From positions 3,782,001 to 3,846,000 of the forward strand of contig NZ_LR590469.1 of NCBI RefSeq assembly GCF_901472495.1: a stretch of 64,000 bases of DNA, read 5' to 3'. The DNA is from Yersinia enterocolitica subsp. enterocolitica. Its GTDB lineage: Bacteria > Pseudomonadota > Gammaproteobacteria > Enterobacterales > Enterobacteriaceae. The notes under the pieces are model-generated. The model had not been told where the DNA came from. It ran no database searches and saw only the letters and a program-made list of their open reading frames with translations. The position numbers and the translations under genes were made by a program. Shown in pieces: positions 26,071 through 35,344 of the stretch (positions are counted from its first letter, which is position 1; the number at the start of each line of letters is the position of its first letter).

Positions 26071-26517
26071 TTAGGGTGCCGCTGGCAACATAATATCAAA
26101 TGCACACAGTTCAGGTGCCACCCCCGAACAGCTATAAATCTCAAGAAAAGTAGTCTGCTGATACCGCCAATGTGGTTTTCCACTGATAGATGCTCGCCAG
26201 GTTTGGTTATCAAAGTACATATCAATTAATTTACCTTCGGCTTGCAAGTTATAGGTACATTTTTGGAACCGTCCCTGATCAATAATATTATCTTCCCCAC
26301 CATCACTATTGAGAATCAGAAGGGCTTCATGGAAACTCTTAATCGCGCTGTCCTGGGGAATTTCTCCTTGCACGGTACCAATCCACTCATCGACACCGGC
26401 AGTGGTTGCGGTATAGACTCCATTGTTGTGCTTGATAGTATCAATGGCTGGGCAATGCTGTGTTGCAAATGCGCTAAAGGGCATTAATAGCAACGCAAAA
26501 GGTAATTTATATTTCAT
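26071..26517 (-). CDS. Small secreted protein, probably DUF3757 family
   Basis: The 148-residue protein starts with a signal peptide (MKYKLPFALLLMPFSAFA) and continues CPAIDTIKHNNGVYTA. The mature part has four cysteines (CPA, KCTYN, SCSG, LCAF) that could form two disulfides. The CP...NGVYTA start resembles DUF3757 proteins of yersiniae and related bacteria; I am moderately sure and know no function. Three ATG codons in a row follow GAGGGG. I took the third (26517) because it gives a 6-nt spacing. It is absent from the E. coli locus, and looks like a Yersinia-side addition. Confidence 0.65.
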   Translation of the reverse strand: MKYKLPFALLLMPFSAFATQHCPAIDTIKHNNGVYTATTAGVDEWIGTVQGEIPQDSAIKSFHEALLILNSDGGEDNIIDQGRFQKCTYNLQAEGKLIDMYFDNQTWRASISGKPHWRYQQTTFLEIYSCSGVAPELCAFDIMLPAAP

Positions 26518-26657
26518 CATCATCCCCTCTATTTATAAATACAGCCGTCTGCTAGTGGATGGCGTAAACCATCCAAAACAACTTAATTCGAGGGGCGTTC
26601 GGATGACAATATCAAAGAAAATAAGGCGTTAGATAGAAGGGGCTAGGTTGGCTACCA

Positions 26658-27431
26658 TTAACGCACGCGACGATAGCTGCCATCGCTTTGGCGGGTAAAC
26701 AGCACTTCGGTACTATTGGTGGTTTCAATAGCTAAAGCGGCGACCACGCCTTGTGCGTCCAGCATAATTTTGACTTCCTGGCCGGCTTTAAGGTTACTGA
26801 GCGGTTTATCATTACCTTCGGCTTGCGCCATGGCAAAAACTTCATTTACCGGCAAATTATTATCGCGAAATAACTGTGCCAGCGTTTTCCCTGCTTGAAT
26901 TTGATAACTCTGCCAATTTCCTTGTAACGGGGGAGTCGCCTCAGGTGTAAGCGGAGGCGCCACCGTTGGAGGTGGCGGAGCATCAAGATTACCCTGTAAT
27001 TGGGCCTGTAGTGGCACGTCTGTGGACGGTGCACTCACCGGGAATGCGCTATTGGTGTTATCACGGGAAACTGGCCACAACAGTGCCAGCAGCAATACTG
27101 TGGTTGCGATAATGACCCAGCGACGGTGAAAGTGAGGTAATGGCTCCATCCATGCAAAACTGTCCGGCAAGTGCCAGATTTTCAGCAGTAGTTTTTTAAT
27201 CCCTTTTTCCTGTGCGGCGGTAGCGACAGTTTCAGGGGACACATTATTTTCAGTAGAGGTGATATCCTCAGCAGGAGAAATGTGTTCAGACGCACTGACT
27301 TCAGACATCAGATTGTGATCATCAACATTTTTAGCATCTGGCATTATTCTCTGCCTGATACTCAGCCAGGTGTGCAGCAGTGGCTGATAAACCCGAGTGC
27401 TTTTCCTTCTCCTGGGCGCGATTCTGCCCAT
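26658..27431 (-). CDS. ytfB: Cell-division-associated OapA-family protein YtfB, N-terminally extended
   Basis: E. coli YtfB is a membrane protein that binds peptidoglycan at the septum. Here residues ~80-110 (KIWHLPDSFAWMEPLPHFHRR) match the OapA N-terminal motif. A membrane segment follows (WVIIATTVLLLALLW), then a Pro-rich linker, and the LysM-like OapA domain (~165-257, with GKTLAQLFRDNNLPVNEVFAMAQ). At 257 residues it has ~70 more N-terminal cytoplasmic residues than E. coli. GAGAGG just upstream of 27431 supports the long start. Confidence 0.88.
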   Translation of the reverse strand: MGRIAPRRRKSTRVYQPLLHTWLSIRQRIMPDAKNVDDHNLMSEVSASEHISPAEDITSTENNVSPETVATAAQEKGIKKLLLKIWHLPDSFAWMEPLPHFHRRWVIIATTVLLLALLWPVSRDNTNSAFPVSAPSTDVPLQAQLQGNLDAPPPPTVAPPLTPEATPPLQGNWQSYQIQAGKTLAQLFRDNNLPVNEVFAMAQAEGNDKPLSNLKAGQEVKIMLDAQGVVAALAIETTNSTEVLFTRQSDGSYRRVR

Positions 27432-27717
27432 GGTGACCTCTCTTCGGCTACGTAAAACTACATAAATAATAAAATGCTACTTTACCCATAGGCTTCTAAG
27501 TATAACCCTTCTTGCTTGAAGTTGGGTTAAGCCACTATCTGACTAATGGCAAAAAACAGAATATTATGATACCTAAACGGGGTATTCCCTATTAGCCTGC
27601 TGCCATTGTTTCTTTTTCTACGACAAAAGTCATCATTCGCGAAGCAAGATTTTACCGCGCTCCCCTGCTGCTGTTATGCTGGCGGCTTCGACATGATTAG
27701 CGACTAAAGGAAAATCC

Positions 27718-28338
27718 ATGACAACCCCTTCTTTTGATAGCGTTGAAGCGCAAGCAAGCTACGGAATTGGTTTACAAATCGGGCAACAATTGCAAGAGTC
27801 CGGGCTGGAAGGTTTACTGCCAGAAACACTGTTGGCAGGTTTGCGTGACGCGATGGAAGGGAATGCACCGACCGTTCCTGTTGATGTTATACATCGCGCG
27901 CTACAGGAAGTGCATGAAAAAGCTGATAAAGTGCGTATTGAGCGCCAACAGGCTTTGGTAGAGGAAGGGAAAACATTCCTGGAAGAGAATGCCAAGCGTG
28001 ATGACGTCACCACCACTGAATCTGGCTTACAATTCTCTGTATTACAGGCGGGTGATGGCCCAATCCCATCCCGTCAAGACCGTGTACGGGTGCACTATAC
28101 TGGCCGTCTGGTGGATGGCACTGTATTTGATAGCTCAGTTGAACGTGGCCAACCTGCAGAATTCCCAGTTAGCGGTGTTATTCCGGGCTGGATTGAAGCT
28201 CTGTCCATGATGCCAGTTGGCTCTAAGTGGAAGTTGTACATCCCGCACAATCTGGCTTATGGCGAGCGTGGTGCTGGTGCGACGATCCCACCATTCAGCG
28301 CATTAATGTTTGAAGTGGAACTGTTGGAAATTTTATAA
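27718..28338 (+). CDS. fklB: FKBP-type peptidyl-prolyl isomerase (FKBP22)
   Basis: The dimeric cytoplasmic prolyl isomerase has an N-terminal helical dimerisation domain (1-~110) and a C-terminal FKBP domain (~115-206) with VHYTGRLVDGTVFDSS, GVIPGWIEAL and AYGERGAG. It has 206 residues, same as E. coli, and starts MTTPSFDSVEAQASYGIG. AAGGAAAA precedes the ATG. Confidence 0.96.
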   Translation: MTTPSFDSVEAQASYGIGLQIGQQLQESGLEGLLPETLLAGLRDAMEGNAPTVPVDVIHRALQEVHEKADKVRIERQQALVEEGKTFLEENAKRDDVTTTESGLQFSVLQAGDGPIPSRQDRVRVHYTGRLVDGTVFDSSVERGQPAEFPVSGVIPGWIEALSMMPVGSKWKLYIPHNLAYGERGAGATIPPFSALMFEVELLEIL

Positions 28339-28360
28339 TTTCCACGCGCAGCGATATGAG

Positions 28361-28387
28361 AAAGGGCGACGTGATGTCGCCCTTTTG
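28361..28387. terminator. Bidirectional terminator between fklB and cpdB
   Basis: The stem AAAGGGCGAC / GTCGCCCTTT has a 5-nt loop, with T residues on the plus side and A/T residues on the other. The two flanking genes converge here. Confidence 0.88.
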
Positions 28388-28412
28388 CATTTTAATACTT
28401 CAATTCAGATTA

Positions 28413-30371
28413 TTACTTCTGTAAATCTATTTTGTATACGGCGAAACCGATCTCGTCAGTACCCATTGCTTTCATTGGGTATTGCGCTTTTTGCTTAATA
28501 AATTCAGCGGCTTTGGTACTTGGTGAGGTTTCAAAACGAATATCCAGCGGCTGCTGACTATTCAGCGTCGCCAGACGCCAGTTGTTATCCGCTTGTGGGG
28601 TCACCTGCCCATGCTTTTTAGTTTCTGCACTGATATAAGCTGACAGAACCGCTCGGTTTTCATCTGGAGAGGCGAACGCAATATGACTATCACCGGTGCC
28701 AGCAAATTTACCGCTATAGGCGCGGTAGTTATTGGTGGCAATCAGGAATGTGGCTTGCGGATCAATAGGTTTACCATTAAACGTCAGGTTTTTGATGCGC
28801 TCAGCTTTGTCATTAATCAGCGCGCATTCGCCGTCATAGCGAGCAGGCTGGCTGACATCAATTTCATAGTTAACCCCATCGATAACATCGAAATTATAAG
28901 TACGGAAACTATCCCAGTTAATCAGTGATTGCGGTTTACTGCTATTCACATCAATTTGATTAAATTGTGCGGCGGAGCACTCCAGCCACTGCTTAACATC
29001 CGCGCCACTGGCTTTCACTACCACCAATGTGTTCGGGTAAAGATAGAGGTCGGCGGCGTTGCGGAAAGTCAGTTCGCCTTTTTCCACTTCGACAAAACTA
29101 GCAGGGTCATTTTTGCGGCCGCCGGCTTTAAATGGCGCAGCGGCGGAAAGTACCGGTAAATCGGCCAAGTCAGGATCGCCCTGAATAAAGTGCTCGGTAT
29201 AGGCGCGCTGGGCATTATTGACAATTTGTACTGTCGGATCGTCTTGGATCAGCGACAGATAGCTATACATATTATCCGATGCTGTGCCGATCGGCTGGCT
29301 GACAAAATCACGGGTGCCTTGGTGATCGGCGGCTAACACTTTCATCAAGTTTGCATTTTCGGCGGCCAGCGATTTTTGTGTCGCTTTATCAAAGATAGGG
29401 CGGGCTTCGGCCTTGGCTTGAGTTACCTGCCATTGACCTTGGTCATTATTCAACACAAAATCAACCACTCCAAGGTGGTCACCCCACTGGCCTGGCATCA
29501 CAGCTGGAATACCGTTTAATGTTCCCTGAGCGATATCTGCCCCTTTGATAGTGGCAAAGTCTTTACTCGGGAAAACGGCGTGGGCATGGCCAAACATAAT
29601 GGCATCAATTCCTGGCACCTGGCTGAGGTAGTAAACCGAGTTTTCCGCCATAGTTTTGTAAGGGTCACTGGAGAGGCCGGAGTGGGGGATGGCGACCACT
29701 AAGTTGGCACCTTGCTTACGCATTTCCGGTACCCATTTTTTAGCAGTTTCGGTGATGTCATCGACGGTAACTTTGCCGGTAAGGTTGGCTTTATCCCATA
29801 TCATGACTTGCGGAGGCACAAAACCAATGTAGCCAATACGCAGGTTATGGTTTTTACCGTCGCGATCCTTTACTGGGGTATCAACAATTAAATAAGGCTG
29901 AAACAGTGGCTTACCGGTTTTGACATCAATGACATTGGCATTCACATAGGGGAATTTAGCCCCCGCCAGTGATTTTTTTAGATAATCCAGACCATAATTA
30001 AATTCATGATTGCCGATGTTGCCCACGGCATAATCCAGTGTGTTCATTGCCTTATAAACAGGGTGAATTTCACCGGCCTTTAGCCCTTTGGCGGCCATAT
30101 AATCGCCCAGTGGGCTGCCCTGAATCAGGTCGCCATTATCTACCAGCACACTGTTAGTGGCTTGTTGGCGAGCCGCTTCAATCAGACTTGCCGTACGAAC
30201 CAGACCGAATTTCTCCGTAGGTTTGTCTTTGTAATAATCGAAATCCATCATATTGCTGTGCAGGTCGGTGGTTTCCAGTACTCGCAAATCAACAGTTGCG
30301 GCCTGCGCGGTTGAGGTTGTGAGAGCAATCAGGCTGGCAAGAAGGGATAACGTCAGCGGACGCTTAAACAT
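28413..30371 (-). CDS. cpdB: 2',3'-cyclic-nucleotide 2'-phosphodiesterase / 3'-nucleotidase
   Basis: CpdB is a periplasmic bifunctional enzyme that hydrolyses 2',3'-cyclic nucleotides and 3'-nucleotides (and in vitro cyclic dinucleotides). It has a signal peptide ending TAQA-ATV. The metallophosphatase motifs are ETTDLHSNMMDFDYY, VDNGDLIQGS, GNIGNHEFNYG and MFGHAHAVFP, and the C-terminal nucleotidase domain contains ATNNYRAYSGKFAGTG. From the ATG at 30371 it has 652 residues, with GGAG 6 nt upstream; two longer starts (30383, 30455) are less likely. Confidence 0.95.
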   Translation of the reverse strand: MFKRPLTLSLLASLIALTTSTAQAATVDLRVLETTDLHSNMMDFDYYKDKPTEKFGLVRTASLIEAARQQATNSVLVDNGDLIQGSPLGDYMAAKGLKAGEIHPVYKAMNTLDYAVGNIGNHEFNYGLDYLKKSLAGAKFPYVNANVIDVKTGKPLFQPYLIVDTPVKDRDGKNHNLRIGYIGFVPPQVMIWDKANLTGKVTVDDITETAKKWVPEMRKQGANLVVAIPHSGLSSDPYKTMAENSVYYLSQVPGIDAIMFGHAHAVFPSKDFATIKGADIAQGTLNGIPAVMPGQWGDHLGVVDFVLNNDQGQWQVTQAKAEARPIFDKATQKSLAAENANLMKVLAADHQGTRDFVSQPIGTASDNMYSYLSLIQDDPTVQIVNNAQRAYTEHFIQGDPDLADLPVLSAAAPFKAGGRKNDPASFVEVEKGELTFRNAADLYLYPNTLVVVKASGADVKQWLECSAAQFNQIDVNSSKPQSLINWDSFRTYNFDVIDGVNYEIDVSQPARYDGECALINDKAERIKNLTFNGKPIDPQATFLIATNNYRAYSGKFAGTGDSHIAFASPDENRAVLSAYISAETKKHGQVTPQADNNWRLATLNSQQPLDIRFETSPSTKAAEFIKQKAQYPMKAMGTDEIGFAVYKIDLQK

Positions 30372-30442
30372 GGCTTTCTCCATCGTGGCTTTTCCATTAA
30401 GAAAACAATTCGACCTGTATCGCAAAAGAATATGTAAATTTA

Positions 30443-30569
30443 ATATACTCGTCATACTTCAAGCTGCATGTGCGTTGGCTGCCATCACTCACCCAAGTCA
30501 TTGAGTTATCTCAACTCCTTGGGTTCATTTCGTTACCGCCTTCCCGCAACTCGAATTATTTAGGGTATA
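30443..30569. repeat. ERIC element upstream of cpdB
   Basis: The ends are ATATACTCGTCATACTTCAAG and TTATTTAGGGTATAG (shown as recognisable ends). The core is a variant with a different centre (CACCCAAGTCATTGAGTTATC). Its left arm nearly repeats the ERIC at 35345. Between it and cysQ (30570-30861) is AT-rich DNA in which I see no gene. Confidence 0.82.
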
Positions 30570-30861
30570 GGTCGTCATAACAAAGTGTGAAGTTTGGCAG
30601 AAAATGGTTTTGGATAACGCCAAGATGCTCACAGTTGCAGTAGGCAAATTTCCCTTATTTTATTGAGGGTTATCAGACAAAGGTGGCTATTTGGACGGAA
30701 AATAATTAGTCTGCCAAAGGGATGCTCGGCTTGGTAATGATTAATTTTTATTTTCGCTTTGCGTTCTAAAATGAATATAGAGCGAGTTCTTACTGGAACC
30801 CTTATTGATTTAAGCACCACTATCAATATTCGACATGACTCATAAAACCAAGGGGTGGATG

Positions 30862-31602
30862 ATGTTAGAGCAAATTTGCCAGTTGGCCCGCGAGGCAGGC
30901 GTGGCGATTATGGCGGTCTATCAGGGGGAGAAGCCCCTTGATGTGGCCCATAAAAAAGATGATTCGCCCGTTACGGCGGCGGATCTTGCCGCCCATCAAA
31001 TTATCAAAGCCGGGTTGGCGGCATTGACCCCTGACATTCCTCTGTTATCTGAAGAGGATCCACCGACTTGGGCAGTGCGCCAGCACTGGCAGCGCTATTG
31101 GTTGGTTGACCCACTGGATGGCACCAAAGAATTTTTGAGTCGCAATGGCGAATTCACCGTCAATATCGCTCTGATTGACCAAGGGGTACCAGTGCTGGGG
31201 GTAGTTTATGCTCCGGCGAGCGAAGTGATGTATAGCGCGGAAAACGGCCAGGCATGGAAAGAAGAGTGTGGTCGGCGTATGCAGATTGAGGTGCGTGATG
31301 CCATTCCGCCGCTGGTGGTTGTCAGCCGCTCTCACAGTGATGCTGAGTTGGAAGATTATTTGGCGCAATTGGGCGAACATCAGACGGTAGCGGTTGGTTC
31401 ATCACTCAAGTTTTGTTTGGTCGCTGAAGGAAAAGCGCAACTATATCCTCGCTTTGGGCCGACCAATGTGTGGGACACCGCCGCTGGGCATGCAGTCGCC
31501 ATAGCTGCCGGGGCACAAGTTCACGATTGGCAGGGTAAACCACTTTCTTATATCCCACGTGAATCTTTCCTGAACCCCGGCTTTAGAGTGTCTTTGTTCT
31601 AG
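30862..31602 (+). CDS. cysQ: 3'(2'),5'-bisphosphate nucleotidase
   Basis: CysQ removes the 3'-phosphate from PAP (and PAPS), clearing an inhibitor formed during sulfate assimilation. It belongs to the Li+-sensitive inositol monophosphatase family: the metal-binding motifs EEDP, DPLDGTKEF and WDTAAGHAV are visible. I chose the ATG at 30862 (246 residues, MLEQICQLAREAG) because AAGGGG sits 6 nt upstream and it fits the E. coli start. It is divergent from cpdB and convergent with ytfJ, with a 2-bp gap. Confidence 0.95.
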   Translation: MLEQICQLAREAGVAIMAVYQGEKPLDVAHKKDDSPVTAADLAAHQIIKAGLAALTPDIPLLSEEDPPTWAVRQHWQRYWLVDPLDGTKEFLSRNGEFTVNIALIDQGVPVLGVVYAPASEVMYSAENGQAWKEECGRRMQIEVRDAIPPLVVVSRSHSDAELEDYLAQLGEHQTVAVGSSLKFCLVAEGKAQLYPRFGPTNVWDTAAGHAVAIAAGAQVHDWQGKPLSYIPRESFLNPGFRVSLF

Positions 31603-31604
31603 TT

Positions 31605-32168
31605 TTACTGTTTCACAAGCTGGTGCAGTTGGTCGATGACCTGCTGCACTTCTTCTGCGGTCAGCGCACCGTCTTTGACAAACTTAACGTTTCCTTGTTG
31701 GTCCAGTACCACGATAGCCGACCCTTTCTCCGCTAAACCCCAGGCCTTTTTGACACTCCCATTGCTGTCGACCACAAACTGCGACCAGGGAAATTCCCGC
31801 TTATTGCTTTCAATGCTATTACGCACAAACATCGCGGTACCGATGATGGCGTCATCGGTATTAACGATTGTCGTCGTTTGGTAATGTTCGTGTGGCAAAT
31901 TGGCGTGTTTAATAGCTTCCACCAACGGCGCATTCAGTTCTTTTGCTGATGTGCGGCCAGCAATATGCTGGACAACTCGCACTTTGCCGGGCAATTGCGA
32001 GCTATTCCAGTTTTTATAGCTAAACTGATCAGTAGCCTTATCGTAGTTTAATTCGCCTTTATCGCTGACACCTACTGGCGGAACCCGCTGGTCAAGTTGG
32101 ATGGTGAGCGCGCTAGCCATAAAGGGGGTTAACAGCAGCGACAGTATAAGCAGGCTATTTTTTATCAT
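31605..32168 (-). CDS. ytfJ: Periplasmic YtfJ-family protein
   Basis: The 187-residue protein has a signal peptide (cleavage near ASA-LTI) and a thioredoxin-like fold. Conserved stretches such as KVRVVQHIAGRTSAKE, YQTTTIVNTDDAI and WSQFVVDSNG align with E. coli YtfJ. The family lacks the CXXC pair here too. No function is established. The start has AAGGAC at a good distance. Confidence 0.9.
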   Translation of the reverse strand: MIKNSLLILSLLLTPFMASALTIQLDQRVPPVGVSDKGELNYDKATDQFSYKNWNSSQLPGKVRVVQHIAGRTSAKELNAPLVEAIKHANLPHEHYQTTTIVNTDDAIIGTAMFVRNSIESNKREFPWSQFVVDSNGSVKKAWGLAEKGSAIVVLDQQGNVKFVKDGALTAEEVQQVIDQLHQLVKQ

Positions 32169-32491
32169 GGGGTGTCCTTTAGGATCTTATGAATGGTGAC
32201 TTAGTCCTGACAGCAGACAAGTTTCCCAATAATAGGTGCAGATCAGAGGTCTGTCCTGTTTGTCTAAAATAATTATTTCTAACACTGACTAGATGGTTAT
32301 TCTGTCTTAAGCTCTCATTTTCTCTCACTCACACTGTAATATTATGTAAAGTCAGCATCAATGACTGGTTTTGCGGGAACTTAACTCCATACTCTAGGTC
32401 TATTACTCTGCAATTATCTTACGCTACCTGTGATCTTGGTCGCTAAGGCGCCAGAGGGTACGTACTAGTGCTATGGGAGGAAAGTAAAACA
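32169..32491. other. Gene-free stretch between ytfJ and ytfK
   Basis: A 323-bp AT-rich divergent intergenic region. It must hold the promoters of ytfJ (minus) and ytfK (plus), but I cannot assign convincing boxes and see no repeat. Confidence 0.5.
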
Positions 32492-32704
32492 ATGAGGATC
32501 TTCCAACGTTACAATCCGGCAAAAATCGCGATGTATGTCAAAACGCTATTTCGCGGTCGGTTGTATATCAAGGATATGGGGGCTTTTGAGTTTGATAAGG
32601 GCAAAATTTTAATCCCGAAAGTTAGGGATAAACGCCATTTTGAGGTGATGTCGGAAGTTAACCGGCAAGTGATGCGTTTGCAAACAGATACCCTTCTTTC
32701 TTGA
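32492..32704 (+). CDS. ytfK: Stringent-response-linked small protein YtfK (DUF1107)
   Basis: In E. coli this small protein binds SpoT and tilts it towards (p)ppGpp synthesis under phosphate or fatty-acid starvation. The product has 70 residues and shares FRGRLYIKDMGAFEFDKGKI and VMSEVNRQVMRLQT with E. coli YtfK. The ATG at 32492 fits the family. The last six codons (TDTLLS and stop) lie within the start of an ERIC element, which therefore supplies the C-terminus. Confidence 0.92.
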   Translation: MRIFQRYNPAKIAMYVKTLFRGRLYIKDMGAFEFDKGKILIPKVRDKRHFEVMSEVNRQVMRLQTDTLLS

Positions 32705-32813
32705 AGTCACAGCGTTGTTAGCGGCACTCACTCACCCGAATCACTCACTTGAGTAAGCTCATCGGGGTTTATTCGCTTGCTGCCTAGCTGTAACTCCAAT
32801 AACTTTGGGTATG
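32688..32813. repeat. ERIC element overlapping the 3' end of ytfK
   Basis: It starts ATACCCTTC inside the last codons of ytfK and ends CTTTGGGTATGA. The core is ACCCGAATCACTCACTTGAG / TAAGCTCATCGGGG. It would form a hairpin immediately after, or partly inside, the ytfK coding sequence. Confidence 0.85.
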
Positions 32814-32837
32814 ATATCAGTCCGAACTGAATTAATT

Positions 32838-32866
32838 GCGGCTCCTAAATAGGAGCCGCTAATGTT
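32838..32866. terminator. Terminator between ytfK and ytfL
   Basis: A perfect 10-bp stem (GCGGCTCCTA / TAGGAGCCGC) has a 2-nt loop, with TAATGTTT on the plus side and AATTAATTC on the other. The flanking genes converge. Confidence 0.75.
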
Positions 32867-32891
32867 TCAATCATCACAAAAATATCAGCGG

Positions 32892-34223
32892 TTATGCGTC
32901 ACTGCTTTCATGCGGTGCTTTTGGCAATATTGGCGCTGGCTGATCACTGAGTTTGGTCACCAGTAACTGATCGATTTTATAGCTATCGATGTCCACTACT
33001 TCAAACTTATAACCGGCATATTTGACGAAATCAGTACGCTTTGGAATTTTGCGTAACATATACATCATAAAGCCGCCGATAGTTTCATAATTGCCCGATT
33101 GTGGGAATTCGTCGATATGCAGCACGCGCATGACGTCTTCAATTGGCGTACCGCCCTCAATCAGCCATGAGCTTTCATCACGGGCGACAATCTGTTCTTC
33201 CTGCCCTTGGCCGACCAAATCGCCCATCAAGGTAGTCATTACGTCATTCAACGTAATTATCCCAACGACCAAAGCATATTCGTTGAGGATAACCGCAAAG
33301 TCTTCACCGGCAGTTTTAAAGCTTTCCAGCGCTTCAGAAAGTGTCAGGGTATCTGGCACAATCAAGGCCGAGCGAATTTGCACCCCACTGCTCAGCACCA
33401 GGCTCTGGTTGCCCAACACTCGGTTGAGCAAATCTTTGGAGTCAACATACCCCACCACTTGATCGATATGACCATCGCAGACCAGGAATTTTGAATGCGG
33501 GTGGGTCGAAATCTTCTCTTTGATGCTGTCTTCGCTTTCCCGTAGATCAAAATAAATCACACTTTCGCGTGAAGTCATGGAAGAAGGGACGGTGCGGGAT
33601 TCCAGTTCAAAAACGTTTTCAATCAGCTCGTGTTCTTGCTTGCGTAGCACCCCTGCCAATGCACCCGCTTCCACAACCGCGTAGATATCATCCGAGGTAA
33701 TGTCATCATTGCGAACCATTGGTAGCTTGAATAGGCGGAAGATCAGGTTCGCCATCCCATTGAAGAACCAAACTAATGGGCGACAAATCATTATGCAGAA
33801 GCGCATCGGGTTGACGATCCGCACAGCAACTGCTTCAGGTGAAATCATACCGATGCGCTTCGGGGTTAAATCTGCAAACAGAATAAATAAGCTGGTTACC
33901 AGGACAAATGAGCAAATGAAACTGACTTGATCGGCAAGCTCAGGCGACATAAAACGTTCAAATACCACCTTGAAAGAGGGCGAGAATGCCGCATCACCGA
34001 CAATACCACCGAGGATGGCGACGGCATTCAGCCCAATCTGAACCACGGTGAAGAAAATCCCCGGAGTTTCTTGTAATTTAAGTACTCGTAAGGCGTTGAT
34101 ATCGCCTTCATCTGCCAGAAGTTTTAATTTAATTTTTCGCGATGCTGCGAGTGAAATCTCTGATAACGAGAAGAAGGCACTCACTGCGATTAAAAATAGA
34201 ATCAGTAAAATACTGTTTAACAT
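32892..34223 (-). CDS. paeA: CNNM/CorC-family membrane transporter YtfL (PaeA)
   Basis: The E. coli/Salmonella homologue exports putrescine and cadaverine. The order is: a DUF21 membrane domain (four segments, residues ~1-190), two CBS domains (~200-340), and a CorC/HlyC C-terminal domain (~350-430). PSSMTSRESVIYFDLRE and LIDGHIDQ-type CBS contacts are as in the family. It has 443 residues against 447 in E. coli, and almost all differences are conservative. The substrate is known only from homologues. Confidence 0.92.
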   Translation of the reverse strand: MLNSILLILFLIAVSAFFSLSEISLAASRKIKLKLLADEGDINALRVLKLQETPGIFFTVVQIGLNAVAILGGIVGDAAFSPSFKVVFERFMSPELADQVSFICSFVLVTSLFILFADLTPKRIGMISPEAVAVRIVNPMRFCIMICRPLVWFFNGMANLIFRLFKLPMVRNDDITSDDIYAVVEAGALAGVLRKQEHELIENVFELESRTVPSSMTSRESVIYFDLRESEDSIKEKISTHPHSKFLVCDGHIDQVVGYVDSKDLLNRVLGNQSLVLSSGVQIRSALIVPDTLTLSEALESFKTAGEDFAVILNEYALVVGIITLNDVMTTLMGDLVGQGQEEQIVARDESSWLIEGGTPIEDVMRVLHIDEFPQSGNYETIGGFMMYMLRKIPKRTDFVKYAGYKFEVVDIDSYKIDQLLVTKLSDQPAPILPKAPHESSDA

Positions 34224-34357
34224 AATCTGTCCGTGTCGTACCGACGATAGCGCCGGCGATCGTAAGGAAGGGCCATACTGTTATTTCGGTTAATTCAATT
34301 AGTTTCTAGATAACGGCAGAAAGTCGTTATCGGGCTGAGTAAACAGCCCGAAGTAGT

Positions 34358-34483
<126 letters not shown>

Positions 34484-34510
34484 GCAGCAGCGATGAGAGC
34501 GCCGCCAGCC

Positions 34511-35152
34511 TTACAAATTAGGAGGCATACAAACGCCGATACCGCCCAGGCCGCAATATCCCTGTGGATTTTTGTATAGATATTGCTGGTGGTCATCTTC
34601 GGCGTAGTAAAACGGCAGGGCAGCGGCAATCTCACTAGTGATAGCTCGGCTGTCACCTGCTTTTGTCATGGCTTGTTGGAACAGAGCCTGACTCTCTTGC
34701 GCTTGCGTTTCCTGCTCGGGGGTCAACACGTAAATAGCTGAACGATATTGCGTTCCGACATCTCCACCTTGACGCATTCCCTGAGCGGGATCGTGGTTTT
34801 CCCAGAAAATCTGCAATAGTTGCTTATAACTAATGATGGCAGGATCAAACACAACTCGAACCACTTCTGCGTGCGCGGTGCGGCCACTACACACTTCATG
34901 GTAGGTTGGATTTGGTGTGTATCCACCACTGTAACCCGCGGCGGTGCTATATACGCCCGGTTGTTGCCAAAACAGGCGCTCAACACCCCAGAAGCAGCCC
35001 ATGGCGAAGATAGCAACTTCCATACCCTCGGGGACATGTGTCATGGAGTGTCCATTCACCACATGGAGAGTTGCGACCGGCATCGGTGTCAGTCGGCCCG
35101 GCAAAGCATTAGCCGCATCAATGACGGCAGTTTTATCAAAATTTTGCACCAC
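34511..35152 (-). CDS. msrA: Peptide methionine-S-sulfoxide reductase MsrA
   Basis: MsrA reduces S-methionine sulfoxide in proteins and free form. The catalytic Cys53 is in AMGCFWGVERLFW, followed by GYSGGYTPNPTYHEVCSG. The resolving-cysteine tail GYCGLGGIGVC is present. It has 213 residues, E. coli 212. The start is GTG (35152), with GGAG 6 nt upstream; there is no in-frame ATG. It is divergent from tamA, as in E. coli. Confidence 0.95.
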   Translation of the reverse strand: MVQNFDKTAVIDAANALPGRLTPMPVATLHVVNGHSMTHVPEGMEVAIFAMGCFWGVERLFWQQPGVYSTAAGYSGGYTPNPTYHEVCSGRTAHAEVVRVVFDPAIISYKQLLQIFWENHDPAQGMRQGGDVGTQYRSAIYVLTPEQETQAQESQALFQQAMTKAGDSRAITSEIAAALPFYYAEDDHQQYLYKNPQGYCGLGGIGVCMPPNL

Positions 35153-35344
35153 AATAGACTCCGATGTTGACAGTGAATCCTAAGTTTACAGTAAATTGCT
35201 AACAAGATGTTTACAGTGAATGGCGATAGACAGTTGTATCTGATGGCGAGTTTGCACACAATAAGAGCCATTCCGCATAAATGTAGCGGCTTAAGGTAGA
35301 GTTTTAGGGGTTATAGGCTTTAATCGGTCTTTGTACGCGGGATA

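Noticed and set aside
30629..30826. 65-codon minus-strand ORF between cpdB and cysQ
   Set aside because: Low complexity and no ribosome-binding site or recognisable domain; the region is AT-rich noncoding.
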